From positions 62,001-126,000 of the forward strand of contig CAVZJO010000002.1 in assembly GCA_963775635.1 (NCBI GenBank): DNA of 64,000 nucleotides, in the 5' to 3' direction. Position 1 is the stretch's first letter; the number at the start of each line of letters is the position of its first letter. The position numbers and the translations under genes are program-made. The notes under the pieces were generated by a model that was not told the DNA's origin, made no database searches, and saw only the letters and a list, made by a program, of their open reading frames with translations. This document shows positions 19,091 to 28,383 of the stretch, one piece after another. Source of the stretch: JALORV01 sp963775635. Lineage in GTDB: Bacteria > Pseudomonadota > Gammaproteobacteria > Burkholderiales > Burkholderiaceae_F.

Positions 19091-19141
19091 GCGACATCGG
19101 CACACGCTCAAGGTGGCGGTGCAGGGCGCGCCGATTGTAAC

Positions 19142-19159
19142 GGCAGCCTTTCGGCTGCC
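19142..19159 (-). terminator. Stem-loop between pilU and dapE
   Basis: On the minus strand GGCAGCC-GAAA-GGCTGCC forms a perfect 7-bp GC-rich stem with a stable GNRA-type tetraloop. It lies 18 bp after the pilU stop and about 50 bp before the dapE start. Only scattered T residues follow (GTTACAATC), so it is at best a weak intrinsic terminator; it could also act as a 3'-end stabilising hairpin for pilU mRNA. Confidence 0.5.
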
Positions 19160-19177
19160 TTGCCCAGGCGCTGGGAC

Positions 19178-20329
19178 TTAGATGTTCAGCGTGAACTCCG
19201 AGAACGAGGCGTCGGAGCCGGCTTCCTGCCTTTCTTTCTGCTGCGGCATGCGGGCCTTGCCGGCGTTGTTGATGAACCACAGCAGGTTGTTCTGCGAATC
19301 GGCGGCGGCCAGCGCGTCCTCGCGCGTGATCTGGTCACCCTGGATCAGCGAATACAGGCTCTGCTCGAACGAGATGCTCTCGGGGGCGAGGCTCTGCTCC
19401 ATCGCCTCCTTGATGCCCTGCACGTCGCCGCGCTCGATCAGGTCGGCGATATGCCGGGTGTTCATCAGCACCTCGACCGACGGCACACGGCCGCCGCGCT
19501 TGGAGCGCACCAGCCGCTGCGACACGATCGCTTTCATCGCCACCGACATGTCCTGGAACAACGCCTGGCGGGTTTCCGGCGGATAGAAGCTGATAACGCG
19601 GTTCAATGCATGCGAACTGTTGGTTGCGTGCAGCGTCGCGACGACCAAGTGGCCCGACATTGAGTAGGCGAGCGCCGCGCTCATCGTGTCGCGGTCGCGG
19701 ATCTCGCCGATGAAGATCACGTCCGGAGCCTGGCGCATCGCGCTGCGCAGCGCGGCCTGCAGCGTGCGGGCGTCGGAGCCGATTTCGCGCTGGTTGATGA
19801 TCGACTTCTTGTTGCGGAACAGGAATTCGATCGGGTCTTCGAAGGTCAGGACGTGCCCGGTGATCAGCTCGTTGCGATGATCGATCATCGAGGCGATCGT
19901 CGTCGACTTGCCCGAACCGGCAGAACCGACGACCAGGATCATGCCGCGACGCTCCATCACGAGGTCTTTCAGCACCTCGGGCAGATGCAGCGCGTCGAGC
20001 CTCGGGATGTCGTGCGGGATGAACCGGACGACCGCGGAAATCGAGCCGCGCTGCAGAAAGGCCGACAGCCGGAAGCTGCCGATGCCCTGCACCGGCAGGC
20101 CGATGTTCAGTTCGCGCGAATCCTCGAGTTCACGGAAATGGGCGTCAGTCAGACGCTCGGCGAGCAGCGAGACGATCGACTGCGGCGCCAGCCGCTCCTG
20201 GTTGATCGGCACGCACACGCCGTTGATCTTGATGGTGATCGGCGACCCCACCGACAGGAACAGGTCGGAGGCCTGTTTTTCGGCCATCAGGCCGAACAGG
20301 CGTTCGAGCGACAAGGGTGTTGCCGACAT
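19178..20329 (-). CDS. pilU: Type IV pilus twitching motility ATPase, PilU-like
   Basis: A 383-residue secretion-type AAA ATPase of the PilT/PilU family that powers pilus retraction at the inner membrane. It has the N-terminal PAS-like N2 domain (LMAEKQASDLFLSVGSPI). Walker A is GSAGSGKST, the Asp box is FEDPIEFLF, Walker B is PDVIFIGEIRD and the His box is VVATLHATNSSHALNR. The C-terminal region (IADLIERGDVQGIKEAMEQ) and the EFTLNI tail fit PilU rather than PilT. Start chosen at ATG 20329 (MSATPLSLERLF); a frame open to 20452 has no family match. No pilT gene is next to it; it stands between dapD and dapE. Confidence 0.9.
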   Translation of the reverse strand: MSATPLSLERLFGLMAEKQASDLFLSVGSPITIKINGVCVPINQERLAPQSIVSLLAERLTDAHFRELEDSRELNIGLPVQGIGSFRLSAFLQRGSISAVVRFIPHDIPRLDALHLPEVLKDLVMERRGMILVVGSAGSGKSTTIASMIDHRNELITGHVLTFEDPIEFLFRNKKSIINQREIGSDARTLQAALRSAMRQAPDVIFIGEIRDRDTMSAALAYSMSGHLVVATLHATNSSHALNRVISFYPPETRQALFQDMSVAMKAIVSQRLVRSKRGGRVPSVEVLMNTRHIADLIERGDVQGIKEAMEQSLAPESISFEQSLYSLIQGDQITREDALAAADSQNNLLWFINNAGKARMPQQKERQEAGSDASFSEFTLNI

Positions 20330-20482
20330 GGGTGCGATCTCGCGCTGCAGAGGGTTACAAGCATACGGCGCAGAGCGTGTAGTTGCGAATCCGTCCGATC
20401 GGATGAAAAGAGGCCAGAAGGTGGCATCTGGCGCTGGACGTGCGGCTGACACGCGCCGCTGCGCGGCGGCTTTTCTTCGTTC

Positions 20483-21003
20483 ACCGACGCGAGCCGAGGG
20501 TCACGCCCGGCGGGCGAGTGACTTTCTTTGTCTTGCCAAGGAAAGTCACCAAAGAAAGCCGCGACCGTGCGAGGCCGGCCTGCGCGCAGCGCAGGCTGCC
20601 CCTGCGCTGCGCAGCGGTCAGCGGGCGGGCCGCGAAACTCGCCCGATCAGGCGCTGCGACAGTGCCACGGCCCTCAAACAGCGCCCGGCACCCTCCGCTG
20701 CTGCTGCGCACTGCGGCGGCGTCCCCGAGCGGACTCACCCCGTCGCCGTGCCAGCGCCGTAAGCAACCTCGTTCAACGCGACGCCGTTGGATGCCTTCGA
20801 GGCGCCGCGCAGCGCAGCGGGCGCGGGAGTTTTTGAGGGCCTGCCTGTCTGAGCGCCCATAGGGCGCGAGTTTGCAGGCCCGCCCGCGACCGCGAGCAGC
20901 ACAAGGGCAGCCCGCAGGCCGGCGCCTTCGTAGGCGCGCGTTTCCTTGGTTACTTTCTTTGGTAAGACAGAGAAAGTAACCGGCCCGCGCCGTCAGCGTC
21001 GGT
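20483..21003. repeat. Long imperfect inverted-repeat (near-palindromic) element between dapD and pilU
   Basis: The two halves of this ~520 bp stretch are imperfect reverse complements. The ends share ACCGACGC (20483-20490) and GCGTCGGT (20996-21003). A 40-bp block at 20519-20558 matches the complement of ~20942-20981 with few mismatches. Further in, GGCCGGCCTGCG, GGGCTGCCC-like, GGGCGGGCC and GGCCCTCAAA blocks recur in mirrored order out to the centre near 20.75 kb. Each arm also contains its own hairpin: TGACTTTC/GAAAGTCA on the left (20519-20548) and a perfect 10-bp stem GGTTACTTTC/GAAAGTAACC on the right (20948-20981). No transposase or convincing protein is encoded. The flanks 20330-20482 and 21004-21056 hold nothing else I can recognise. 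Confidence 0.8.
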
Positions 21004-21056
21004 AGCGAAGCGACGAATACGCAGCCCGCGCGGCGCAATCAAGTCGCTGGCTGCGT

Positions 21057-21867
21057 TTAGGTCCTCAGCAACTCGTTGATGCTGGTCTTGGCCCGCGTGC
21101 GTCGCATCGACCTTCTTGACAATGACCGCGCAATACAGATTGCACTCGCGCGACGGCAGAGAGCCGGCTACTACGACCGAGCCGGCCGGGACGCGGCCGT
21201 ACAGGATCTCACCGGTCTCGCGGTTGAAGATCTTGGTGCTCTGACCGATGAACACCCCCATGCCGAGCACCGCGTTTTCTTCGACTATCACGCCCTCGAC
21301 GACCTCCGAACGGGCGCCGATGAAGCAGTTGTCCTCGATGATCGTCGGATTGGCCTGCACCGGTTCCAGCACGCCGCCGATGCCGACGCCACCGGACAAA
21401 TGCACGTTCTTGCCGATCTGAGCGCAGGAGCCGACGGTGGCCCAAGTGTCGACCATTGTTCCTTCATCGACATACGCGCCGATGTTGACGTAGGAGGGCA
21501 TCAGTACCACGTTCTTCGCGATATAGCTGCCACGGCGTGCAACCGCGGGCGGCACGACGCGCACGCCGGTAGCACGCATGTGCTCGGCATCCAAGTGCGA
21601 GAACTTCGTCTCGACCTTGTCGTAGAAGCCGAGCTCGCCGGCATGGATCGACCGGTTGTCGTTGAGCCGGAACGACAGCAGCACTGCCTTCTTCAGCCAC
21701 TGGTTCGTGACCCACGAGCCGGTGCGTTTTTCGGCGACCCGCGCGCGTCCCGCGTTGAGGTCAGCGATCGCCCGCTCGACCGCGTCGCGTATCGACGCGT
21801 CTGCCGTCTCGGGCGACAGGGCGGCGCGGTTCTCCCAGGCGTCGTTGATGGTCTGCTCAATTGACAT
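21057..21867 (-). CDS. dapD: Tetrahydrodipicolinate N-succinyltransferase, frameshifted near the 3' end
   Basis: DapD succinylates tetrahydrodipicolinate in the lysine/meso-DAP pathway. The left-handed beta-helix acyltransferase core is complete, from MSIEQTINDAWENRAAL through YVNIGAYVDEGTMVDTWATV and GVLEPVQANPTIIEDNCFIG to GSVVVAGSLPSRE. After KKVDAT the frame as written diverges and runs on to a stop at 20950 inside the repeat element, giving 305 residues. Removing one base at 21099 restores the family tail TRAKTSINELLRT and a stop at 21057-21059, giving 269 residues. That repaired extent is listed here. dapC lies 15 bp upstream. DapD is normally essential, so a sequencing indel is more likely than a real mutant. 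Confidence 0.9.
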
Positions 21868-21882
21868 GGCGAGGTTCCAAGC

Positions 21883-23067
21883 TCAGGGTTGAAAGGAGGC
21901 GATGCGTTCGGCCGCCAGGGCGACCTCGTCTGGTGAGGCGACCAGCGCGATGCGGACGTGACCGGTACCCGGATTGCGACCGTCGACCTCGCGCGACAGG
22001 TAACTGCCGGGCAACACGGTGACGTTCTTGGCGGCGTACAGCCGCCGCGCATACTCGGCGTCGTCGATCGGCGTGCGTGCCCACAGGTAGAACGCGGCGT
22101 CCGGAATCGCGCACTTGAGCTGCCGTGAGACGACCGGCGTGGCCTGCGCGAACTTCTGCGCGTACAGCCGTCGGTTCTCGACCACATGCGCCTCATCCTG
22201 CCACGCCGCGATACTGGCTGCCTGAACCGGGGGGCTCATCGCGGTGCCGTGATAAGTCCGGTACAGCAGAAACTTGCGCAGCACGTCGGCATCGCCGGCG
22301 ACAAACCCCGAGCGCATGCCGGGGACGTTCGAGCGCTTCGACAGGCTGGAAAACATGACGACGCGGCGGTAGCGCTCGTGGCCAAGCTGCGCCGCGGCGG
22401 CAAGCGCGCCGAGCGGTGGTGCGGACTCGTCGAAATACACCTCCGAATAGCACTCGTCGGAGGCGATGATGAAGTCATGGCGGTCGGCCAGTTCGAACAA
22501 ACGCGCCCACTCGGCCAGTGTCATCACACGGCCGGTCGGATTGCCGGGCGAGCAGACGTAAACGAGCTGAACGCTGTTCCAGTCGGCCGCCGAGAGGCGC
22601 TCGAACTCCATTTTGTAACCGTTCTCGCGCGTGCTCGGCAGATAGACGGGCTGCGCGCCCGCGAGCAGTGCTGCGCCTTCATAGATCTGGTAGAAGGGAT
22701 TGGGCGATACGACGAGTGCACGGCGAGTCCGATCGACAACAGCCTGGGCAAACGCGAACAGCGCCTCGCGCGAACCAGCGACCGGTACTACCTCGCTCGC
22801 CGCGTCGAGCCGCGGCAGGCAGTAGCGCCGACATGCCCACGCCGCGATCGCCTCGCGCAGGGCCGGCACCCCGGCGGTCAGCGGATAATTCGACACACTC
22901 GGCAGCGCCTTGGCATAGGCGTCCAGAATGAAGGAGGGCGTCGGATGTCTCGGCTCGCCGATCGACAAATTGATCGGCGCGAGATCGAGGGGAGGTGTCG
23001 ACCCGGCCAGCAGTTGACGCAAACGTTCGAACGGGTAGGGATGCAGCCGGTCGAGGTCCGGGTTCAT
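21883..23067 (-). CDS. dapC: Succinyldiaminopimelate aminotransferase
   Basis: A 394-residue fold-type I PLP aminotransferase. It has NLSIGEPRHPTP, YPLTAGVPALREAIAAW and CSPGNPTGRVM. The PLP lysine is in SSLSKRSNVPGMRSGFVAG, the usual DapC pattern. It converts N-succinyl-2-amino-6-ketopimelate to N-succinyl-LL-DAP, the step between DapD and DapE. The ATG at 23067 (MNPDLDRLHPYPFERLR) overlaps the queF stop (ATGA). A longer open frame to 23196 is shadow of queF. The dapD gene follows directly, so dapC and dapD form one unit. Confidence 0.94.
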   Translation of the reverse strand: MNPDLDRLHPYPFERLRQLLAGSTPPLDLAPINLSIGEPRHPTPSFILDAYAKALPSVSNYPLTAGVPALREAIAAWACRRYCLPRLDAASEVVPVAGSREALFAFAQAVVDRTRRALVVSPNPFYQIYEGAALLAGAQPVYLPSTRENGYKMEFERLSAADWNSVQLVYVCSPGNPTGRVMTLAEWARLFELADRHDFIIASDECYSEVYFDESAPPLGALAAAAQLGHERYRRVVMFSSLSKRSNVPGMRSGFVAGDADVLRKFLLYRTYHGTAMSPPVQAASIAAWQDEAHVVENRRLYAQKFAQATPVVSRQLKCAIPDAAFYLWARTPIDDAEYARRLYAAKNVTVLPGSYLSREVDGRNPGTGHVRIALVASPDEVALAAERIASFQP

Positions 23068-23495
23068 GATGGCTCTACGCGCGTCGGCGCGCCCTCGACG
23101 CCCGGCCGGACCAGCTCGATAGGCGGCTGGGGCTTCCAGCCTTTCTTGCGATGCTCGGCGATCACGGTCGTAAAGAGTCCGCCGCGTACATACCACCGCG
23201 CAGTCAGCCGGACAAAACGTGGTGCGAGCGCCTTGACCAGATCGTCGAGGATCCGGTTGGTCACCGCCTCGTGAAATGCGCCTTCATTGCGAAACGACCA
23301 CACGTAGAGCTTGAGCGACTTGAGTTCAACGTTGCGTTTGTCCGGGACGTAGTCCAGCAGCAGGGTGGCGAAGTCGGGCTGCCCGGTCAGCGGACATAGG
23401 CAGGTGAACTCCGGGATCTCGATGTGGACGAGGTAGTCCCGCTGCCGCGCCGGATTGGCGAACGTCTCGAGCGTCTTGCTGGGGCGGGTGGCCAT
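23064..23495 (-). CDS. queF: NADPH-dependent 7-cyano-7-deazaguanine reductase QueF
   Basis: A 143-residue short (type I) QueF that reduces preQ0 to preQ1 in queuosine synthesis. The catalytic segment FTCLCPLTGQPDFA holds the nucleophilic cysteine and the conserved aspartate. LKSLKLYVWSFRNEGAFHE is the family's substrate-binding signature. The ATG at 23495 gives the normal length; the frame is open to 23606 without family similarity. A TATAAT lies on the minus strand at 23577-23572, but no good -35 element is visible, so I do not call a promoter. It overlaps dapC by 4 bp, coupling tRNA modification and DAP synthesis genes in one transcript. Confidence 0.95.
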   Translation of the reverse strand: MATRPSKTLETFANPARQRDYLVHIEIPEFTCLCPLTGQPDFATLLLDYVPDKRNVELKSLKLYVWSFRNEGAFHEAVTNRILDDLVKALAPRFVRLTARWYVRGGLFTTVIAEHRKKGWKPQPPIELVRPGVEGAPTRVEPS

Positions 23496-23674
23496 GGTCG
23501 CGGCTAGGGCCTGATGGTCGGTGCGCGTAGGCGATTGACAATGCGGCCGCGGCGAGGAAATGTGCGCTGTTATTATACGAATGCAATCATTCATCCCCTC
23601 GCGCATCGTCGAGCCGTCGGCGGCCCGATCCGCGTCCGGGGCGTTTCCCCACCAGTTTCCCGTCCCATTACAAC

Positions 23675-26600
23675 GTGCGTCTACGGCAGATCAAGCTCGC
23701 CGGGTTCAAGTCGTTCATTGATCCGACTCCGATCGATGTCCCCGGCAGCCTCGTCGGTGTTGTCGGCCCCAACGGCTGTGGCAAGTCCAATGTCATCGAT
23801 GCGGTGCGCTGGGTGCTCGGCGAGAGCAAGGCCGCCGAACTCCGTGGCGAGTCGATGCAGGACGTCATTTTCAACGGATCGGTCAACCGCAAGCCGGCCG
23901 GCCGCGCCAGCGTCGAACTGGTTTTCGACAACGCCGAAGGACGGATCGGCGGCGCCTGGGCCCAGTATTCGGAGATCTCGGTCAAGCGCGTTCTGACCCG
24001 CGACGGAACGTCGGCCTATTCGATCAACAACCAGATCGTGCGCCGGCGCGACGTGCACGACATGTTCCTGGGCACCGGCCTGGGTCCGCGCGCGTACGCG
24101 ATCATCGGCCAGGGAATGATCTCCCGCATCGTCGAGGCGCGGCCCGAAGAGCTTCGGGTGTTCCTCGAGGAGGCCGCCGGGATCTCGAAGTACAAGGAGC
24201 GGCGCCGCGAAACGGAAAACCGGCTGGCCGACACGCGAGACAACCTCATTCGCGTCGAAGACATCCTGCGCGAACTCGACGGCCAGATCAGTCGGCTCGA
24301 GCAGCAGGCCGAAGTCGCGGGGCGTTACCGCGACCTGCAGGCCGCGCACGACGAACAGCAGCAGCTGCTGTGGCTGTCGCGACGGCGCGAAGCCGAGGCT
24401 GAGCGCGACAAGGCGGCGCGCGACATCGAAGCGCGCACAACTTCGCTGGAAGGCCATGTGGCCGAGTTGCGGGCTACCGAGCGCGCTCTGGAAGACGTGC
24501 GGTCCGCCCACTACGCGGCCAGCGACTCCGTGCATGACGCGCAGGGCGCGCTGCTGCAGGTCAACGCCGAAGTAGCGCGGCTGGAGTCCGAGATCCGCAT
24601 GATCGTCGAAGGTCGCAACCGACTGCAGGCGCAAATCGAGACGCTGAAGTCGACGCGGACGCGTCGGCTCGACGAGCGGACAGAACTGCTGGCGCGTGGT
24701 ACGTCGCTCGCGCAGCAGATCGAGGACGCGACGCTGAGGTTGGCAGAGTCGCAGGCGGGCTGCGCGGAGCATGCAGCGACAATCCCCGCCCTCGAAGAGG
24801 CGTATCAGATTGCGCGCGAAGCGATGACGTCGGCGCGCGCCGAGGCGGCGATCTCGGAGCAGGCGATCGAGGCGGCCGGGGTCGAACAGCGCAGCGCAGA
24901 CCGGCAGCTGGCGGTACTGCAGCAGCGCCGCGAACGGCTGGCCGAGGAACAGGCGTCGATCGGCTCGCCCGATGAAGAGCGGCTGGCCGCGCTACGCGAG
25001 CAGGTCGCATCACTCGAACGCGAGCTGGCCGAGCGCACGTCGAAGCATGCCGAATCCGAACGCCATGTCGAAGAGACGACCGCGCGGCGCCAGCAGCAAT
25101 CCGACGAACGCGCGAACGAGCAGGAGGCCTTGACTCGGCTCGAGGCGCGGCTGGCGGCGTTGCGCCAGGTGCAGGCCAGCGTCGAGGCCGATACACGGCT
25201 CGATCCCTGGCTCGCCTCGCAAGGGCTCGCAAGCCTGCCGCGGTTGTTCCGACGCCTGAGTGTCGAGCACGGATGGGAAACCGCGTTCGAGGCGGTGCTG
25301 CGCGAGCGCATCGAAAGCGTGGAAGTCGGTCGGCTCGACAGCGTGGGTGGACTGGTCGCGACCACGCCGCCGGCGCGGGTTGCGTTCTATTCGCCGTCCG
25401 GTGCCGTCGCGCGCGAAGGCGGTCACATGCCCGGCTTCGACAGGCTGTCCGACCGCGTCCAGGGGCACGATGCTGCGCTCGCGGCGGTGCTTGCGGACTG
25501 GCTTGCCAATGTATTTGTTGCGCCCGACGTCGCCGGCGCGCTGGCTGCCCGCGAGCAGTTGCCGGTCGGCGGCCAGTTCGTCGTCAAGGAAGGTCACCTT
25601 GTCTCGCGCTACGGCGTACGTTTCTTCGCGGCCGACGACGAGAAATCCGGCCTGCTGGCGCGGCGCCTGGAGATCGACAACCTCGACAAGGAAATCCGTG
25701 CGCAGCGGCTGATCGTCGATGAGCGCATCGTCAGCCTGACGCGCACCGAGACCGGACTGCGCGAAGCGCAGGAGCAACTCGCCGCCGAGCGGCGCGAAGG
25801 CGAACGCGCGCGCACCGCGTTGCACGCGGCGCAGCTGGAGGCGGTGCGCCTGGGTGAGCTGATCGAGCGGGTGCGGCACAGGAGCGGGCAGATCGGCGCG
25901 GAACTGGCCGAGATCGAGTCACACGAATCCGAACTGCGCGCGACGCGCACCGAGGCGGACGGCCGCTTCGAGCTGCTCGACGGTGAACTCGCGACGCGGC
26001 AGGAGGCGGTGGAGGCTGCTCGCGTGCGCTACGAGCAGGCCGATCAGGCGCTGCGGGCGGCGCGCGATCAGCAGCGGGCACTCGAGTCGGCGCATCAGCA
26101 GACAGAGTTTGCCCTGACCTCAAGTCGTGAGCGCGAGCGCGACGTGACTCACGCGGCACAACTGGCGGCGGAGGATGGCGACCGCCTGCAGGTTGACATC
26201 GCAGCATCGGAGGCCGAACTGCAGCAGCTCGACGATGGTGCCGCTCGCGCCGGGCTCGAGGGACTGCTGGGTCGCCGCACCACGGCGGAGGACGGCTTAA
26301 GACAGGCGCGCAGCCGCCTCGATGAATTGGCTCAACAATTGCGTTCGACCGACGAGAAGCGTGTGGTGCTCGAACGCGAGGTCGAGCCACGCCGCCAGAA
26401 GATCACGGAGCTCCAGTTGAAGGAGCAGGCCGCACGGCTGGCCGTCGAGCAGTATGCCGGACAACTGGCGGAAGCCGGCGCCGACGAAGTGGCGCTCAGC
26501 GGCAAGCTCACCTCGCAGATGCGCGCAGCGGCACTGCAGGCCGAGATTGCCCGCCTGTCGCAGGAGATCGAGTCGCTGGGCGCGGTCAATCTCGCCGCGC

Positions 26601-27196
26601 TCGATGAGTTGGAAGGCTCGCGCGAACGCAAGGCCTTCCTCGATGCGCAGTCGGCCGACCTGAAGGCGGCGATCAGTACGCTGGAGGACGCGATCCGCAA
26701 GATTGATCGCGAGTCCCGCGAACTGTTGCAGCAGACCTTCGACCAGGTCAACGCGCATTTCGGCCAGCTGTTCCCGCGGCTGTTCGGCGGTGGCGAGGCG
26801 CGGCTCAACATGACCGGTGAGGAGATCCTCGACGCCGGCGTTCAGGTCATGGCGCAACCGCCGGGCAAGCGCAACAGCACGATTCACCTGTTGTCGGGCG
26901 GCGAGAAGGCGCTGACGGCCACCGCGCTGGTATTCGCGCTCTTCAAGCTGAACCCGGCACCGTTTTGCCTGCTCGACGAGGTCGATGCGCCGCTCGACGA
27001 CGCGAACACCGAACGGTTCTGCAGCCTGGTCGAGTCGATGACCGAAAATACGCAGTTCCTGTTCATCACCCACAACAAAATTGCGATGGAGATGGCGCAG
27101 CAGCTGATCGGCGTGACGATGCAGGAGCAGGGGGTGTCGCGCATCGTCGCGGTCGACATCGAAGGCGCCGTGAGGCTCACCGCGGAAGCGGCCTAG
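23675..27196 (+). CDS. smc: Chromosome segregation protein SMC
   Basis: A 1173-residue SMC ATPase. Walker A GPNGCGKS is at residues 31-38. Long coiled-coil arms flank a hinge around residues ~510-670, and the C-terminal head has the ABC signature LSGGEKALTA (from residue 1073) and Walker B CLLDEVDAPLDD (from 1098). SMC with ScpA/ScpB organises and segregates the chromosome. The GTG at 23675 begins the canonical head sequence RLRQIKLAGFKSFIDP; no better start lies upstream. zipA starts 7 bp after the stop and ligA follows, the standard smc-zipA-ligA order. Confidence 0.97.
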   Translation: MRLRQIKLAGFKSFIDPTPIDVPGSLVGVVGPNGCGKSNVIDAVRWVLGESKAAELRGESMQDVIFNGSVNRKPAGRASVELVFDNAEGRIGGAWAQYSEISVKRVLTRDGTSAYSINNQIVRRRDVHDMFLGTGLGPRAYAIIGQGMISRIVEARPEELRVFLEEAAGISKYKERRRETENRLADTRDNLIRVEDILRELDGQISRLEQQAEVAGRYRDLQAAHDEQQQLLWLSRRREAEAERDKAARDIEARTTSLEGHVAELRATERALEDVRSAHYAASDSVHDAQGALLQVNAEVARLESEIRMIVEGRNRLQAQIETLKSTRTRRLDERTELLARGTSLAQQIEDATLRLAESQAGCAEHAATIPALEEAYQIAREAMTSARAEAAISEQAIEAAGVEQRSADRQLAVLQQRRERLAEEQASIGSPDEERLAALREQVASLERELAERTSKHAESERHVEETTARRQQQSDERANEQEALTRLEARLAALRQVQASVEADTRLDPWLASQGLASLPRLFRRLSVEHGWETAFEAVLRERIESVEVGRLDSVGGLVATTPPARVAFYSPSGAVAREGGHMPGFDRLSDRVQGHDAALAAVLADWLANVFVAPDVAGALAAREQLPVGGQFVVKEGHLVSRYGVRFFAADDEKSGLLARRLEIDNLDKEIRAQRLIVDERIVSLTRTETGLREAQEQLAAERREGERARTALHAAQLEAVRLGELIERVRHRSGQIGAELAEIESHESELRATRTEADGRFELLDGELATRQEAVEAARVRYEQADQALRAARDQQRALESAHQQTEFALTSSRERERDVTHAAQLAAEDGDRLQVDIAASEAELQQLDDGAARAGLEGLLGRRTTAEDGLRQARSRLDELAQQLRSTDEKRVVLEREVEPRRQKITELQLKEQAARLAVEQYAGQLAEAGADEVALSGKLTSQMRAAALQAEIARLSQEIESLGAVNLAALDELEGSRERKAFLDAQSADLKAAISTLEDAIRKIDRESRELLQQTFDQVNAHFGQLFPRLFGGGEARLNMTGEEILDAGVQVMAQPPGKRNSTIHLLSGGEKALTATALVFALFKLNPAPFCLLDEVDAPLDDANTERFCSLVESMTENTQFLFITHNKIAMEMAQQLIGVTMQEQGVSRIVAVDIEGAVRLTAEAA

Positions 27197-27203
27197 AACT
27201 TCG

Positions 27204-28381
27204 ATGACTGACCTGCACTGGGCGCTGCTTGCGATTGCCGGTGTCGTCCTGCTGGCGTTGTGGATCTACGGCAAGTGGCAGGAGCGGCGCGTCCTGACGA
27301 GGCTGCACACGGCGCTCCGAGAAGGTGTCGGCGATCCGCTGGTCGAGGACCGTGCTGCGCCGGTCACTGCGCGCACGGCGGCGCCGACACGCCGCATCGA
27401 GCCGCGCCTCGACGCGGCCACACCAGCCGCGGTTGGCGCGGCGGTCGGCGGCGCGCGCGAAGCCACGCCGGACATCGGCACGGACCCGGCGCTACCCGAG
27501 ATCGCGTCGCCAGCCGGTCGCCGTCGACGAGGCGCCCGCTGCAGCGCCCGCCGAGCCTGGCGCCGAGCCGCCCGCCTACGCGCTCCCAGACGGCTGGTCC
27601 GAGGATCCGTTGCTCGATTTCGTCATCGAACTACGTTGTACGCACGCGATCGACGGTGTTGCCGCGCTAGAGGCCCGCGGCCAGCTCGAACGGCTGCAGT
27701 TGCCGCTCGCCACGCACCTCGCCGTGTGGGATGCGAAAGCGCAGCAGTGGACTGCGCCCGATCGCTTCGGCTTTTATACGGAACTGCTGGTGGCGGTCCA
27801 GATGGCGCACCGCCAGGGCGCGCTCAGCGAAATCGACGCAGGACGATTCGTCGCAGCGGTGCAGCAGATCGCGCTCGACGTCGACGCCGACTTCGATGCA
27901 CCGGACGTGCCACGGCTGGTCGCGCAGGCCAGCGAGCTGGACCGGTTGTGCGCACAATTCGATGTGCAGGTCACGCTGACGCTCGAAGCCGGCGAAGCCA
28001 AGTGGCCGTCCGAGCTTGTAAAGTCGACGGTCGACCGAGGCGGGATTTTCCGCAGCGGGTTCGGGTCGATGGGAGCAGCGCGGGCCAGCCGGGGACCTGC
28101 TGCTGACGATGAATGCGGACGCGCTGCCTGCCACGCGCCTTGGCATTTCGATCGACGTGCCGCTGGTGCCTCCCGAGGGTTCGCCGCTGTCGAAGCAGTT
28201 CGCAGTCGCCGACCAGCTGGCCGCGCGGCTTGACGCGCGGGTCGTCGACGACAACGGTCGGCCGGTGCAACGCGAGGCCCATTTTGCGATCGCCGCGCAG
28301 CTTGCCGGGCTGTACGAGCAGATGCAGGCGGCGGGCATCCAGGCCGGCTCGGAACGGGCGCGCCGGCTGTACGCGACCTGA
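27204..28381 (+). pseudogene. zipA: Cell division protein ZipA, interrupted by two single-base frameshifts
   Basis: Three overlapping frames together encode a ~391-residue ZipA. The first carries the N-terminal membrane anchor MTDLHWALLAIAGVVLLALW, followed by a basic, Ala/Pro-rich linker. The second begins at VAVDEAPAAAPAEPG and includes the start of the FtsZ-binding domain (WSEDPLLDFVIELRC). The third carries the end (GISIDVPLVPPEGSPL to the stop at 28381). The first break is near 27505-27525. The second is in a GGG at 28063-28065; removing one G restores FGRWEQRGPAGDLLLTMN. ZipA tethers FtsZ to the inner membrane. Synteny between smc and ligA confirms identity. Both breaks are +1, like others in this window, so indel error is the simplest cause. 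Confidence 0.85.
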
Positions 28382-28383
28382 CG

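Noticed and set aside
20481..21038. 185-codon frame across the palindromic element
   Set aside because: Its composition is that of GC-rich repeat DNA, with low-complexity Arg/Ala. The inverted-repeat structure explains the open frame better than a gene does.
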